A DNA stretch of 30,055 nucleotides from Amphimedon queenslandica (GCF_000090795.2 NW_003546310.1:140605-170659); one strand, 5' to 3'; positions 9,823 to 20,914 are shown, numbered from the stretch's first letter. Notes: generated by a model not told the origin, from the letters alone. Numbers and translations are program-made.

Positions 9823-10975
9823 ATGGCCTCTGCTAAGCCTACTTGTATCTGTATTTTGTGCCGTTCTTGTATAAAGCCAGGAGCCAAATGTTATATCAAA
9901 GGGAAAGAGGATATAATTACAAATGTCACATCTTTGGTCGAAATTCATTGCTCATTGACATTAGAGGCTAGCTTGGAACTGAAGAAGATAATTGAAAATG
10001 CAGCTGTATGCCGAGGAAAGTGTCTTGGGACGTTGAACAGGCTTTTAAAGTTGCATAAAGATTTGAAAGAAACGGAAAATGAAGTAGCTGAAAAAATAGG
10101 ATCCTTTGCTGCTGAAAATTTGTTTTCAATTTCAAGTGTTGGGCAAGTGTCATCACCACTTAATGAGCTTAGTCTATCAGTAGTCTTGCCCGCCAGACTA
10201 AGTCTATCAGGTGCTAGGTTACATTCTACACCAACTAGACAACTAGTATTAAATGAAAATGATAGAGATACACCCGTAGTTTCTGTAAGTATTAGTTGAT
10301 GTACATTTACAGGTAGTTGTGAAAAAGCGAAATAAACATTGTGTGCACAGATTGTCTAGTTCCTTAAAAAAATTAGGAAGATCAGTTGGCAGGGGCAAAA
10401 GGGCATCAATTGTAAATCAAGTTATGAAGAATGTTAAAATGAGAACTTTGGTGGCATCTAGACTTGGTAATTTGTTAAAGCGTGAATTTGTGTGCCTTTT
10501 CAAACAAGACTGATTCTCTCTTTAAAGACAAAAGCATCTTGGCTCTCAAGAATTTTGACTGGTCAAAGGCATTGAATGAACTGAAAAGAGTAGCACCATT
10601 GCTTTATTTATTATTGAAAAACTCCGTTCCTAGTAAAAGGTCCCATTCAAGTGATATTAATATCGTAGCTTGTGCAGGAATTTTATTTTGATCATGTAGT
10701 GAGAGAGCTAATATTACCCAGCGTCTGTTATCTATTCTCTATTCTCAGCCTAACTACTCTTTCTAAGGACAAAGACGTCATGTTAAGTCAAATGGTACTG
10801 TGTAAGTCATTTTTAGGCAATCATATCTTCAAAACAAAGTTCCAGCAAAACACTACTTTTTTTTCTATATCAAGTTTCTGTCGTGCTCTAGAGATACTAA
10901 AAAGCCTTGTTACTCCAAGAACAAAAAAATTACTGAGAACCAGCAACATTGATGGCTAAAATTGATAAAGTAGTA
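9823..10975 (+). pseudogene. Cys-rich (ZAD-like) multicopy invertebrate protein, decayed
   Basis: The start chosen is ATG 9823, which follows an open frame from 9781. Residues about 10-16 hold CILCRSC and residues 63-67 CRGKC. Two Cys pairs separated by about 50 residues and followed by a helix (LGTLNRLLKLHKDLKETE) resemble the C2..C2 zinc module of ZAD-type domains. The frame is open to TGA 10297-10299. A putative 28-nt intron (10285-10312) would join it in phase to a basic segment (SLKKLGRSVGRGKRASIVNQ). After a +1 shift near 10490-10510 comes FDWSKALNELKRVAPLLYLL, a block I recall from large uncharacterised invertebrate families that share this N-terminus. TGA at 10690, further stops and shifts follow to about 10970. 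Decay seems certain; the function (DNA-binding, perhaps domesticated transposon) is inferred. Confidence 0.55.
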
Positions 10976-11500
10976 AAAAGTAACTTTTTCTAGCACAAAA
11001 AGAAGTTGTTGTGACCGTAGGAGAGCCCCTTTTAAAACCACAGAGCCTCAAAGTGAGAATTGAATGAATGTATGACAGACCACTTGGTGCTTAATAATTA
11101 GTACACTAACAATGATTGTTAGTAGCCTAGGGTTATAAATTTATTTATGTATAAGACACATTAGTTACAAATAAACTAGATTTCTTTATATCCTCTGCAA
11201 ATGAGCATCAATGAGTGCTAACTCAAAACACTTCATTCAAGTCCTTGAGTGTCCTTTATTTACCCGCTTGGCAAGGAAAGGCATTACCAGTGTCACATAT
11301 GCAATTATGCATGGCTTTTACACCATATTAGATCTCGTGTTAAAACTATTAATTATTTTAAAAATCATGGCTTCTATATAGGATTGCTGCCAGTATCTTT
11401 TTTAGCCATTTAGTCCTTAGTTATGTATTTATTAAAATCTCCAGATAAGTATGGTACTACTTTTGTAAGTTCTGTTGTACACTTATAACAATGATTTTGC
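10976..11500. other. No gene seen
   Basis: AT-rich sequence with no convincing exon. A short VTVGEPLLKPQSLKVRIE scrap near 11012-11065 may be tail debris of the preceding relic. Confidence 0.4.
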
Positions 11501-11528
11501 TCAATCTATTGCAGTTACTTTATTTCAG

Positions 11529-11687
11529 AAGTGGAGCCTAATGAATCCATCAGATGGGGTGGTCATTTTTAATTCTTTCTCAGCTGAGTATTTTCAGCAT
11601 TCTGAATACCTTACAATGTATGCTTCTAACTTTGTGAAGAAACCAGATGGAGCTAAAAGCAATGGTGAAACTCAACCTAAAAAATGA
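11529..11687 (+). CDS. Coding-like exon, unrecognised
   Basis: It follows an acceptor (CTTTATTTCAG, ending at 11528) and is open for 52 codons to TGA. It includes KWSLMNPSDGVVIFNSFSAE and AEYFQHSEYLTMYASNFVKK and ends in a hydrophilic tail. Composition is protein-like. It could be a terminal exon of the gene relic at 9823 or an early exon of the one at 11872; neither phase match can be proven. No family recognised. Confidence 0.35.
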   Translation, partial: KWSLMNPSDGVVIFNSFSAEYFQHSEYLTMYASNFVKKPDGAKSNGETQPKK

Positions 11688-11871
11688 TCTACATCACGTT
11701 CATTTAAGCAAGGGCATTCTTAAACATTCATCAAATAGTTAATCCTATAAATCTATAGGGTTACCTTGTCACATCTTTGCAGTTAGAAAACTAGGCATCA
11801 GTTCAATTCAGGAAGATCTGTGTTAGAAGCGCTAGTCTCTTAATTATTATAATAAAAAATCAGCAATGCAG

Positions 11872-14317
11872 TTCTAATGATGATTCTTCTAATGAAGGTG
11901 ACGTAACAATTACAGAGTTACCTGCTCCCAGGAGGAGACCAAAGTCTCGGGTAAAATGTAATCCTAATTATTCTATATGTTAGTCAGACATAATACTGAG
12001 TGCATTGCTTGCTGGTCCTGGGTTTGTGTAACATGTACACATATGTGTACATGTGTACTTGTACATATACTTATTGTACTTAGAACTTAATGCCACATTT
12101 TGTCATGGGATTATAGGGATATTATGAAAATAAATTGCATGGGTCCAGTATTTGTTTTTATGGTCTGTCTATTGATTTTGATACAGGCATAGAAGTTTAA
12201 TCACATTACTTAACTATCCACAAAATTAGCCTCACTAGCATCAGAAAGTAGTAGATTAGCTTTTACTTCTTGATATGACCTTTGTAATGCCATGGGAGAA
12301 AGGGGAAGAGTTCAGAGTAGATTTTACTTCAGTAATTGACAATACATACAAGTTACACTCCTTTTAAAGTCTGTTTTCTTTGTCAGGGATAGAGCAATCT
12401 TACTTCAAATGAAATATTTGCTAAAAAGAGTATAGAGAAAGATGAAAGTGGAACAGGTATTTTATGCTTAGTTTAGGTAAATGTTATGCCACATCTAAGC
12501 CTACATGATATATGCACAAGTAAATAAAAAAAATCAAAAATGGGAAAATAGTAGGATTGAGTGGGGAAAAAAGTAAGGATACTTGCAAACTGGTGTGGTA
12601 AGAAATCCTACACCACTGCATAAAAAAAATGCTTCATAGCTTGTTCATAGTGCTATCATAGTTGGCTGTCAGGATAATTGCTGTTCTTTTGGGTAGTAGC
12701 TAATCTTCATGCAGTGGTGTAGGATTTCTAACCACACCTGTTTGCAAGTACCCTCTTGTTTCCTTACTTTTTTCCTCACTCAATCATACTATTTTCCCAT
12801 TTTTAATATTTTTTATTTACTTGTTTCCATTCTTTTCTCTTAAATTAAGAAATTATATTCTGTGGTAATGTGGTTAGGTTAATTATATTCATGGTAATCA
12901 CGTGCGCAAAAATTAAAATGGCATCAAACCACAAACCCATGCGGTGGCTGCAGGTGGATTTTGTCTTCCATTTTGGTCTCTGTCCTCGCTTCTTTTTGAA
13001 ACTACCTTTGTGGTCCTTGACCCAAGCCCAGAAGAGTGATGTAAAAGGCAACTTGAGCAGTTCTCTGGATTAAAAGATTATCCGGTGCATAGAAGATGAA
13101 AGAAGAGAAAAAAGTCTAAAGAATTTTGCAGAAATTTGAATTTGGGTCTGTTTTCCAGAAATGCTCCCGCTACATTACAGTTCACTTTAAAGGTACCAGG
13201 AGAATCGCTCAGTGAAGGAGAGCTCATCTAAGCCATTTTTAAGGCTGTACAGCATAAGATAAAAGAGTTATAAGTGTTTGAATATCATAAAAACAGCCGC
13301 CATCTTGAAAAATCAACCTCAATCCTACATATAGGGTACCGCCTGTATAATAATTATGTATAATGTTATCTGTACATGTGTATAGATGAAACTGATATCA
13401 GTAGAGATGCAGAAGACATGAAGAATGGCAACAAGCAATCTCAGTTAACAGTGAGTCATAAAAAGAACAATCAAAGGAGATGTACGTCGTCATTCATGTA
13501 GGTCTGTATGGTACGGTTCATTTCTTACCTTTTGGACCTGTATTATTGCTTTTGAACTTGTTAAAGACTGTAACGGAGGGGGAAAAAAGAATCTCTGAAC
13601 AGAATTGAAATGGGCAATTTTCTGCAATGCATGCATATAATAAACTTGAATCATTGCTCATGTATATGGATTAATGACCCATTTTCCTTGTTTTGTTGCT
13701 CTTAACCCAACAAGTCCAGACCTTTATATTCCTGAATTGACTAATTGATTCCCAAAGGAGAACTCTCTTGAAGGTTACTATCATTATTGTAAAGATTGTT
13801 ACACTGTGCTTAGAAATCTCTTTTCCACCAGCCTAAAAGTCAGAAATCAACTGTAATTGGTCTTTCATTGAAAAGAAGGAAAAATGAAAAACTTGTACCC
13901 TTCATAAAACTTCACACATCAGCTAAAGAAAGAAGTAGCATGGTTATAGCTTTCATTAATGTTGCTGCCCAGTTATGTTAGGTTGGTTTGTTTGTGATGA
14001 AATTGCTACAGTAGTTCTTAAGAATTTGAAGACGCTAATTGAAGAGACAGTTGTTGACGTCAGACCTGAAAACATTCCTGATGCTATTTTAAATGTGAAT
14101 GTTGATGAGCACCTCATCCGTCAATACTTCTCCAATGATGCTTGGTTCCTTGTAAAAGATATAAGAAAAATGCATAACCCAGTATACACACACAAATTGT
14201 TCTCATGACCTCTTCAATCATACATGGATGTGACTATTGCCTAAATTGGTATCACTTGAAGTGTGTAGGGTGAAAGAATATAAAGTCCAAAATTTGTTTT
14301 GTCGAAAGTGTCATTAG
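11872..14317 (+). pseudogene. Multi-exon gene ending in PHD-like zinc finger, decayed
   Basis: Exons with mutually consistent phases: 11872-11950 (acidic then VTITELPAPRRRPKSR), 12393-12456, 13386-13450 (joined across the intron G|AT as Asp) and 13832 onward (SLKRRKNEKLVPFIKL). After a frameshift near 13970 a long segment follows (VDVRPENIPDAILNVNVDEH, RQYFSNDAWFLVKD). Then three more frames carry pieces of a zinc finger: CSHDL (14198), CDYCLNWYHLKCVG (14229-14270) and FCRKCH with stop (14300-14317). C-D-x-C-L-x-W-x-H-x-x-C followed by F-C-x-x-C is the C-terminal half of a PHD-like finger, which usually reads histone tails or mediates protein contacts. At least four shifts and a TGA (14271) show it is dead or badly assembled. 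Start unknown. The intron 12457-13385 contains a fold-back MITE. Confidence 0.6.
12517..12823. mobile_element. Fold-back MITE in an intron
   Basis: Arms 12517-12621 and 12709-12823 are inverted copies: CAAGTAAATAAAAAA at the left end and its complement ending ATTTACTTG on the right, with the inner ends CCACTGCAT / ATGCAGTGG. Arm identity is high by eye, with one insertion of about 10 nt in the right arm. The loop is about 87 nt and has no coding. The length (about 307 bp) and long terminal inverted repeats are those of a non-autonomous DNA transposon. No target duplication was recognised with confidence. Confidence 0.82.
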
Positions 14318-14545
14318 CTATGGAACACAATGTATAGCTAGTGCATTTTGATTTTGCATTTAAGTACATTTTTCTTAATTTTCTAGTTAATTTGTGTGTG
14401 TATTATGGCATTTTCCATTTTTGACTGGCATGCAAAAATTAAGAGTACATCAGTTCTACTAGTTACACAAGCCAAGTAACTTTATAGGCTTGGGAATGGT
14501 CTGGCATACAAGACTACACTCAGTTGTCCCGGCGTCGGCTATTTA

Positions 14546-15215
14546 TACGGTAACTTTAGCGGTTTTTTTGAGGCATTTCTTTTATTTGCTTAGTGAGATA
14601 GCCTAAACTTTTTAATGAAGTATGAGAACTCCCATTGTTCAAAAGAAAATTTTTACTGAGATATGAGCTTTCAAACTGCCCTTTTTGCTTCCTGTCAATG
14701 GTGTGGCTAAACGTATGGATAAATCCATTCCTTTACAGGGGAAAATAATGCTTCATTCTCACGCCTAGTATTGTAATGGCAATATATTAAATTAGTTTCT
14801 TTTATTCTAAGCATGCAACTGCAAGAAAAAGACTCAAAATAGCAAAACAAGAAAATGTGCCTACCTGTCATATTTTGACACTTTTTTTGAAGTTGCATGC
14901 TGAGAATAATGAGAGCTAATGATCCCAATCTTTAAATTAGTGCCATTACATTACTAGGCTTGAGAATCAAGCATTATTTCCCTCTGTAAAGGAATGGATT
15001 AATCCATCAGTATGCCCTATATGACGTCACGTTTAGCCACACCCACCAACAGGAAGTAATATGGCAGAAAGCAAGAATGGCAGTTTTGAAAGCTCACATT
15101 TCAGTGAATAATTTTTTCGAACAATGGAAGTTCTCACGCTTCATAAAAAAGTTAAGGCAATCTTTCTAAGCCAATAAAATAAATACCTCAAAAAACCACT
15201 GAAGATACCCTTTAA
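14546..15215. mobile_element. Large fold-back (near full-length inverted repeat) element
   Basis: The left half from about 14546 (CGGTAACTTTAGCGGTTTTTTTGAGG) and the right half ending about 15215 are inverted copies over roughly 300 bp each. They share blocks such as GGATTAATCCATTCCTTTACAG-like sequence, GTGTGGCTAAACGT, CATTGTTC and, close to the centre, AAGCATGCAACT / AGTTGCATGC. Only about 50 bp near 14830-14880 is unpaired. It has no coding capacity. The right arm carries an extra TGACGTCA-containing stretch near 15020. This is a fold-back/MITE-type non-autonomous element; the superfamily is not determined. Confidence 0.82.
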
Positions 15216-15219
15216 GTAC

Positions 15220-16060
15220 TACACAACACATGCCAGTGCCGGCGTGCAATAACTGTAAAGCATGGTGGCCGAGAGGTATATTCCAACCTCAGGAACAAGA
15301 ACTGAGGCCGACATTGGGCCAGATGAAATTTGGTCATTCCCAATGACTTTATCATGATTAATCTTGGTAGGAAGGCTAGGCAGCCACGCCTGGAAAAGTT
15401 TATAATGTCAGCTAGCCAAATTAATTGTAGAATCTGAAGTAATTTAATCCCTTGGCATAGTTTTATAAGTCAGGTACTATTAAGAGCTGTTTCTATTCTG
15501 GAAGGCAGTACAAAGCTATTTTGAAAGGACTGGAAGACATTGATGAATTTAAGAGAAGGTTTAAACAATAAATTTCTGGTCACAATAATTTCAATGGATG
15601 ACACTAAAAATGAAGTCTCTTGGTTTAAGAAGACGCTGTTATTGTGATGATGACACAGCCAAAGCAGTGATTACAAGAGAACTTCTGACATCCCACCAAA
15701 TACATGGTAATCGATCTACGTTACATCACAAGTACAAATTGAATGTTAAAAGTTATGAATATTTATCACTTGCTAAATACTATTTATTTTACTAGATCTA
15801 CAGTTATGAATTTTTTACGAATTTGGATTCTAAAAGCGTCAATACTATAGTATATCCTAGTTAAGTTTTGGACATGAAAAACTGGAATTACTTTTTATAG
15901 GAATGTGGGATAAGGATGAAACTTTCACAGGTTCTTAGTCGCCAAAGTCCATCAAAATCTGTGAAATCTTGGGTCTCTCAGCTCTTGGGAACCCTGAGAA
16001 CTGGGTTCTTCCTATAAACCCAATGGCATACCAAAATGATGTTTTATGACAATTTATCTA
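15220..16060. other. No supportable gene
   Basis: Contains a perfect tRNA-type A-box match at about 15270-15280 (TGGCCGAGAGG) without a B-box, and short coding-like scraps (about 15500-15570 and 15598-15795) with no splice support. No defined element. Confidence 0.4.
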
Positions 16061-16062
16061 TG

Positions 16063-16320
16063 TCATAGTGTACATAAAAACATGTGGTCGAGAGCGCAAA
16101 CTGATAATTCTTGTTTTGAAAAGCTAACAGAGCAAGATCTTTTGATAATGATGGCCATTATGAAGACTAGTTGACTCCAGTAGCTGTTGTACTGCTTATC
16201 AGGAAGAGCAAGACTGTTTAAAGAGTGAAACAACGCAGCCACTATGCTTCTATGAATATCATTAAAATACGTCGTTTTTGACATAGCTACATTTTTCAAA
16301 TTCCACGCAGCTGCTTCCAC
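16063..16320 (-). CDS. Minus-strand open frame, unrecognised
   Basis: An 85-codon frame whose first two thirds look protein-like (AWNLKNVAMSKTTYFNDIHR, then FHSLNSLALPDKQYNSYW). The frame remains open upstream of its ATG (to at least 16330). A second overlapping minus frame is also open, so the true frame is uncertain. No family recognised and no splice site matched. Confidence 0.25.
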   Translation of the reverse strand: MEAAAWNLKNVAMSKTTYFNDIHRSIVAALFHSLNSLALPDKQYNSYWSQLVFIMAIIIKRSCSVSFSKQELSVCALDHMFLCTL

Positions 16321-16629
16321 TTCCGTCCCAAACTGAACTGGGATATAGTATAGGTGTAAATGTTTGAAGGGACTCTTGTACTAAAATAAGGTAATGTGGT
16401 GAATTCATTATTTTTGTGACTGTAATTATAATTAATAGGGGCCATACATTCTTCGGCACATTGACAAATATGATAAATTGACCCTTTATGAACTAGCTAT
16501 ACATAGATGCATTGACGGGTGAGTAATTAAATGCATAATACTTTTGTTATGTGGATTCTTTTCTGAGCTTTCTAGGAAAATTTTGTGGCTAAAAGTTACA
16601 CCAACTAACCATGACCCCAAAGTGGTGTC

Positions 16630-18913
16630 AAAATTTTACTAGAATCAGTTGAAGAGATAGAAGGAGCGAAACATGAGCTAACAATCCCGAAATGTCCATA
16701 ACAAAATGGAGTTGCAGAGAGACTAAATCAGACTCTGGTGGAGATGGTTAGATCAATGTTGTCAGGTGCTAAACTCCCTCAACGATTCTGGGCAGAGGCT
16801 CTGGTCACTGCTGTTTATCTTCGAAATCATAGTCCTACCAAAGCTGTGATGAATAAAACTCCATTTGAAGCTCTTACTGGAGAAAAGCCAAGTGTTAGAC
16901 ATTAACGTGTTTTTGGCTGTGTAGCATATTGACATGTGCCAAAAGAATGAAAGACAAAAGCTGGATTTCAAATCGCAGAAATGCATGTTTCTAGGGTATC
17001 CAGATACCAGGAAGGGTTATCGGTTGTATGATGTGCAGAAGTTAAAGATAGTATATAGTCGTGATGTCATCTTTAATGAAACAGAATTTTTTAACTACAA
17101 GGAGAAGGAGAAAGATCAGCCTTTGGTATGCATTAATCTAAGAGAAGAGCAAGTGGAAGAAACTGAAGAAACAGTTAATGGAGAAAATGAGGATGAAACA
17201 ATAAATGAAGAAGAAACAGATGATACTCATCGTGAAGAAGGTAATACTGAAGAGCAAGAGGGATCAGCTATTCAGCGAAGATCAACTCGGATCAAAAGGC
17301 GTCCTTATTTTTATGGTAGCTTCATTAATCTGACTCACAATACACATGTAGCTGAACCTACTACTGTCAATGAGGTGCTGAGTTCTGATAGTCATAAATG
17401 GAAGGAAGCCATGAATGCAAAAATGAAATCTCTTTATGACAATGATGCATGGAAATTGGTTGAAGCTCCAGAAACAGGTCATGTCGTTAATTGCAAATGG
17501 ATTTTCAAGTGTAAAGTGGATGAACGTGGTCAAATTGAATGTCACAAAGCTCATCTTGTGGCACGGGGTTATTGTCAGAGACCTGGCCTTGACTATAATG
17601 AAACATTCTGACCTGTGGTAAGGTTCGAATCAATAAGAACTGTTTTAGCTGTTGCTGCCGAGAAGAGTTTAAAAGTTCATCAAATGGATGTGACTACTGC
17701 GTTTCTTAATGGAGAGCTGAATGAATGCGTGTATATGAAGCAACCAGAAGGATACATAGAAAAAGAAAAGGAGCAGATGGTATGTAAGCTAAAAAGAAGT
17801 TTATATGGTTTAAAACAGTCACCAACGTGCTGGAACTCAGCATTAGATGCTCAACTTCAGAGTATGGGATTAGCACAGTTGAAAAGTGATCCATGTCTTT
17901 ATGTGTCAGCATCTATGGAAAAGGATCCATTGATAGTCGCTATTTATGTCGATGACATTATCATTGCTGGGAAAAGTGATTAACAGATTAAGAAGGTCAA
18001 GTGTGATCTAGCACATTGTTTCAATGTAAAGGATTTAGGAGAGCTAAAATATTATTTGGGTGTAAAGGTAGTGCAAGATCTGAAAAATGGTAAAGTCTGG
18101 ATTGGTCAACCATCTTATACAAAGAATATTGTTGAAGATTTTCGAGTGCCTGATGCAAAGCCTGCTTCCTCTCCAGTTTATTCAAGTCTAAAGCTTAAGA
18201 AGGCATCTGTGGTTGATGAGATTGAGATCATAGAACTGTACCAGTCTGCAGTTTGCAAGCTACTCTATTTGTCTACTAGATCTCGTCCAGATATTGCGTA
18301 TGCTGTTTTCAGTATAGCAAGATTCACTGCTAATCCAACTAAAGAACACTGGAAGGCACTTAAACACATCTTTAGGTATTTGGTGGGAACCATTAACTAT
18401 GGTATTCTTTATAGTTGAACTGGTGGTATTAATTGCAGTGGTTCCTCAGATGCTGATTGGGGAGGTGACTTAGATCATAGGAAATCTACTTCTGGGTGTG
18501 TTTCATATTGGAGGAGGACCAGTCAGTTGGCAAAGTCATAAGCAAGCATGTGTGTCACTGTCAACCTCTGAAGCTGAGTATGTTGCTTCAACTTCAGCTG
18601 CTCAGGAAGCCATATGGCTTAGGCGATTCATAGCTGAAGTATCCAAGAAACCTGCTTAAGCAATGGTGATCCAAGAGGATAACCAGTCGGCTAGCTGTCT
18701 CACTAAAAACCCACAGTTTATGGACGTAGCAAACATATTGCTATTAAATATCACTTTATTAGAGAACAAGTAAAGGAAGGAATGATTAGAGTGGAGTACT
18801 GCAAGACAGAAGATATGTTGGCAGACATTTTTACAAAGGGACTGTTTGGTAAAAGATCCATGAGACTCAGGAATCTAATTGAAATGACTGAATTGGACAC
18901 ATCCACTGTTTAG
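16630..18913 (+). pseudogene. Ty1/copia retrotransposon pol, 5'-truncated and broken
   Basis: The order is integrase C-terminal part, reverse transcriptase, RNase H, as in Ty1/copia (integrase before RT). The integrase remnant shows NGVAERLNQTLVEMVR (about 16705-16750) and the GYRLYDV motif (near 17010). The RT has HQMDVTTAFLNGEL (17680-17718), SLYGLKQSP and the catalytic YVDD (17945-17956). RNase H has SDADWGG, then STSEAEYVA, and near the end GRSKHIAIKYHFIREQ. Breaks: TAA 16699, TAA 16903, TGA 16930, a shift near 16945, TGA 17609, TAA 17981, TGA 18416, shifts near 18500 and 18720, and a TAA near 18658. Final TAG is at 18911. Gag, protease, the integrase zinc and DDE core and the 5' LTR are missing, so truncation near 16630 is real. 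An acidic spacer lies between integrase and RT (about 17125-17270). Confidence 0.95.
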
Positions 18914-18920
18914 TGAGGAG
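18911..18920 (+). other. Polypurine tract of the copia element
   Basis: TAGTGAGGAG overlaps the pol stop codon and directly precedes TGTTGAGG, the expected position and composition of a Ty1/copia plus-strand primer site. Assignment is by position. Confidence 0.65.
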
Positions 18921-19259
18921 TGTTGAGGAAAGTACACTAAAGAGTTACTGTCACATGTATGTGTACATATATTTTACATTATTAGTTATTATTGTTAGTT
19001 TAGTAATATCTAATTTTGTCCTGTATAGTCTTGTCCCTTCTAGAAATCTCTATAGTTTCTACTAGAACTCTCTTCTTTAGAACTTTCTACCGTGTATGTA
19101 CTCTATTCTAGAATATTCTCTATGTTATTTAAGGAAGTGGTTTTTGCAACATTTGGTCGGTTTTGTTGTTTGTCTGTCTGTTGTTCGGTTGTTGATTGTT
19201 TAGTTCTTTTGATCATTTATTTAAGCTGTTTATCATTAAACTTATCAAGATTTCTATCA
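18921..19259 (+). repeat. 3' LTR of the copia element
   Basis: Begins TGTTGAGGAAAG right after the polypurine tract and ends TTTCTATCA, giving TG...CA ends and a 339-bp length normal for copia LTRs. Promoter-like TTATTTAAGG lies at about 19126 and a polyadenylation-like CATTAAAC at about 19234. The right boundary is inferred from the primer-site-like sequence that follows. No second copy lies in the window, so identity between LTRs cannot be used to confirm it. An open frame crossing it is fortuitous. Confidence 0.6.
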
Positions 19260-19262
19260 AAA

Positions 19263-19280
19263 TTGGTATTGCGTATGGTG
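19263..19280 (+). other. Primer-binding-site-like sequence after the LTR
   Basis: TTGGTATTGCGTATGGTG resembles the TTGGTATCAGAGCATGGTG region often seen directly after copia 5' LTRs (complementary to initiator tRNA-Met, then the first codon context). It sits 3 nt beyond the proposed LTR end. If real, the LTR at 18921 also served as a 5' LTR. The match covers the first 6 and last 6 bases only. Confidence 0.35.
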
Positions 19281-20780
19281 ATAATTATGGTAGTCCTGCT
19301 TATACTCCTATATAGCAAAAAAGATTATCTGTGTGTGCCTTTGTCAGTCCCTATCCAACAATGATTTCTGATACTGACACAAATAACTTTTCTATCATTC
19401 TTGACTCTTACAACATCCTTAAGACTCTTACATTTCAGTTAGAGATGATAAACAAGTATTGTAGTCTTATTTTAAGAAGATGAAAAAGAATATTAAACTC
19501 TTATTTACTTATTGGATAATACAATCTCATAATGCAATCAGGCAGCTGCATGGATTACCAATTTCTGTTGTACAGTGACTGGTAATTTAACTATTGCTGC
19601 AGTGATGACAAAACCACTGATTTGCATTTTTAAACAAGACGACTAGATTTACGTCAGATCTACATATTTAAATATGCTTTTTTTATGGTCAGCAGTTCTT
19701 TTTTACTAACACCTTTTAATCATATTCATATTTTAGAACACGCCCATAATTAATTTCAGACATATTTTTAACCCTCCTAATCGTAATTGTGGATGTGATC
19801 TTAATTAATTTACGTGTCATTGTAATGATGTATTTATAGCAGTAGATATGTAATACATTGAACATACATATACATGTTGTATGTAACAAGGAGTATGAAA
19901 ATTATTTACTATAGGGAGGTAATTTCTGTAAGTAATTATTGCATTACGGTATCCACACACAATCTTGACTTGGAAGGCATGAGCTACATGGCGAAATATG
20001 GAACATAAGGCCTTTATGGCTTCAGAGCTTGCCAGAGAGGCAATTAATGTTAGTAACATGGAAAAAAAACACCAGAATGTCTCCTGAGCACTTGAAGCAA
20101 CTTGTATGCAAAGGCTGCTTTTGGCCTCCTATATACTTGTTTTGCCATCCAGCAGATGAATTTCGAAACGTTTTTCCTAAAAAAATGTAGATAGGACACA
20201 GATGATTTCAAATAGTGTCTCATATACAGTATCTATAATTGCTTCTATAAGTTAGCGTCCTATAGGGACTATATACTGTAGGCTGGGTTTGATTTAATAG
20301 ATGTAGATGGCAAATTGGACAAAATAACAACATATAGTGTGATTTTCTAACTGTTGCGATATGCTAGATAGCGGGCTACATTCAAGCCATACTCACAAGT
20401 TATTTAATTGTCTTGTTTTTCTCCTTCCCATCTAAATGCTTCTGCCACAGCTTGATTAATTTCCTTCAATATTTAGGGAGCATTTGGACTTGATTAGATG
20501 AGGTGATGTAAGCTGAAAATCTAACAAGCTGCCACACATGATGCTGTAAATGAAACACGTGTAGGAAAAATGATTGATAAGCATGAGATTTTTCAATTAT
20601 TATTATTAACGTATTTTTTGTCTCATTCCTTTCATTGCTATGCTTTTCCCCTCTGTCTGTCATTTTACTCTACTCTGCAATGCCGTTTCAATTGAGTCAC
20701 TGCTTTCTTGCTTACTGAGATAGTTTCGGTTGTCATAATACAATATCACAATAGTATCTTTTTACTATGACAATTATCAA
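19281..20780. other. No supportable gene
   Basis: A 40-codon plus frame starting at 19361 (MISDTDTNNFSIILDSYNIL) has protein-like composition and could be the gag start of a deleted second copia copy, but this is weak. A minus frame at 19817-20059 has some coding-like sequence without splice support. The rest is AT-rich. Confidence 0.4.
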
Positions 20781-20786
20781 GATTCA

Positions 20787-20914
20787 ATTAATTATTGAGG
20801 CTATGGAAGTATGGATCCCGTGTTATTACATAAAACTTAGCAATAGTTAGACTTTTTAATAACTATTGAGAATGGTAAATAAACTAGCATGAAAGTAAGG
20901 GGAACGGTTTGTAA
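20787..20914 (+). repeat. Direct repeat, copy 1
   Basis: Shares with copy 2 (21119-21276) the block GGAAGTATGGATCCCGTGTT and later TAATAATAGTTAGACTT-like, GGTAAATAAACTAGCAT and AAAGTAAGG blocks in the same order and orientation. It lacks about 30 bp present in copy 2. Looks like a diverged dispersed or duplicated repeat; no coding. Confidence 0.8.

Noticed and set aside
12845..13073. Overlapping open frames on both strands
   Set aside because: Mirror frames of similar length in an intron, with no motif or splice support.
15263..15335. tRNA gene
   Set aside because: Perfect A-box (TGGCCGAGAGG) but no B-box within 100 nt and no acceptor or T-arm pairing.
17282..17554. Antisense frames in the retrotransposon
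   Set aside because: Shadows of the integrase/RT coding strand.
19092..19364. 90-codon hydrophobic frame
   Set aside because: It lies across the copia LTR and its boundary, where T-rich sequence gives a fortuitous frame.
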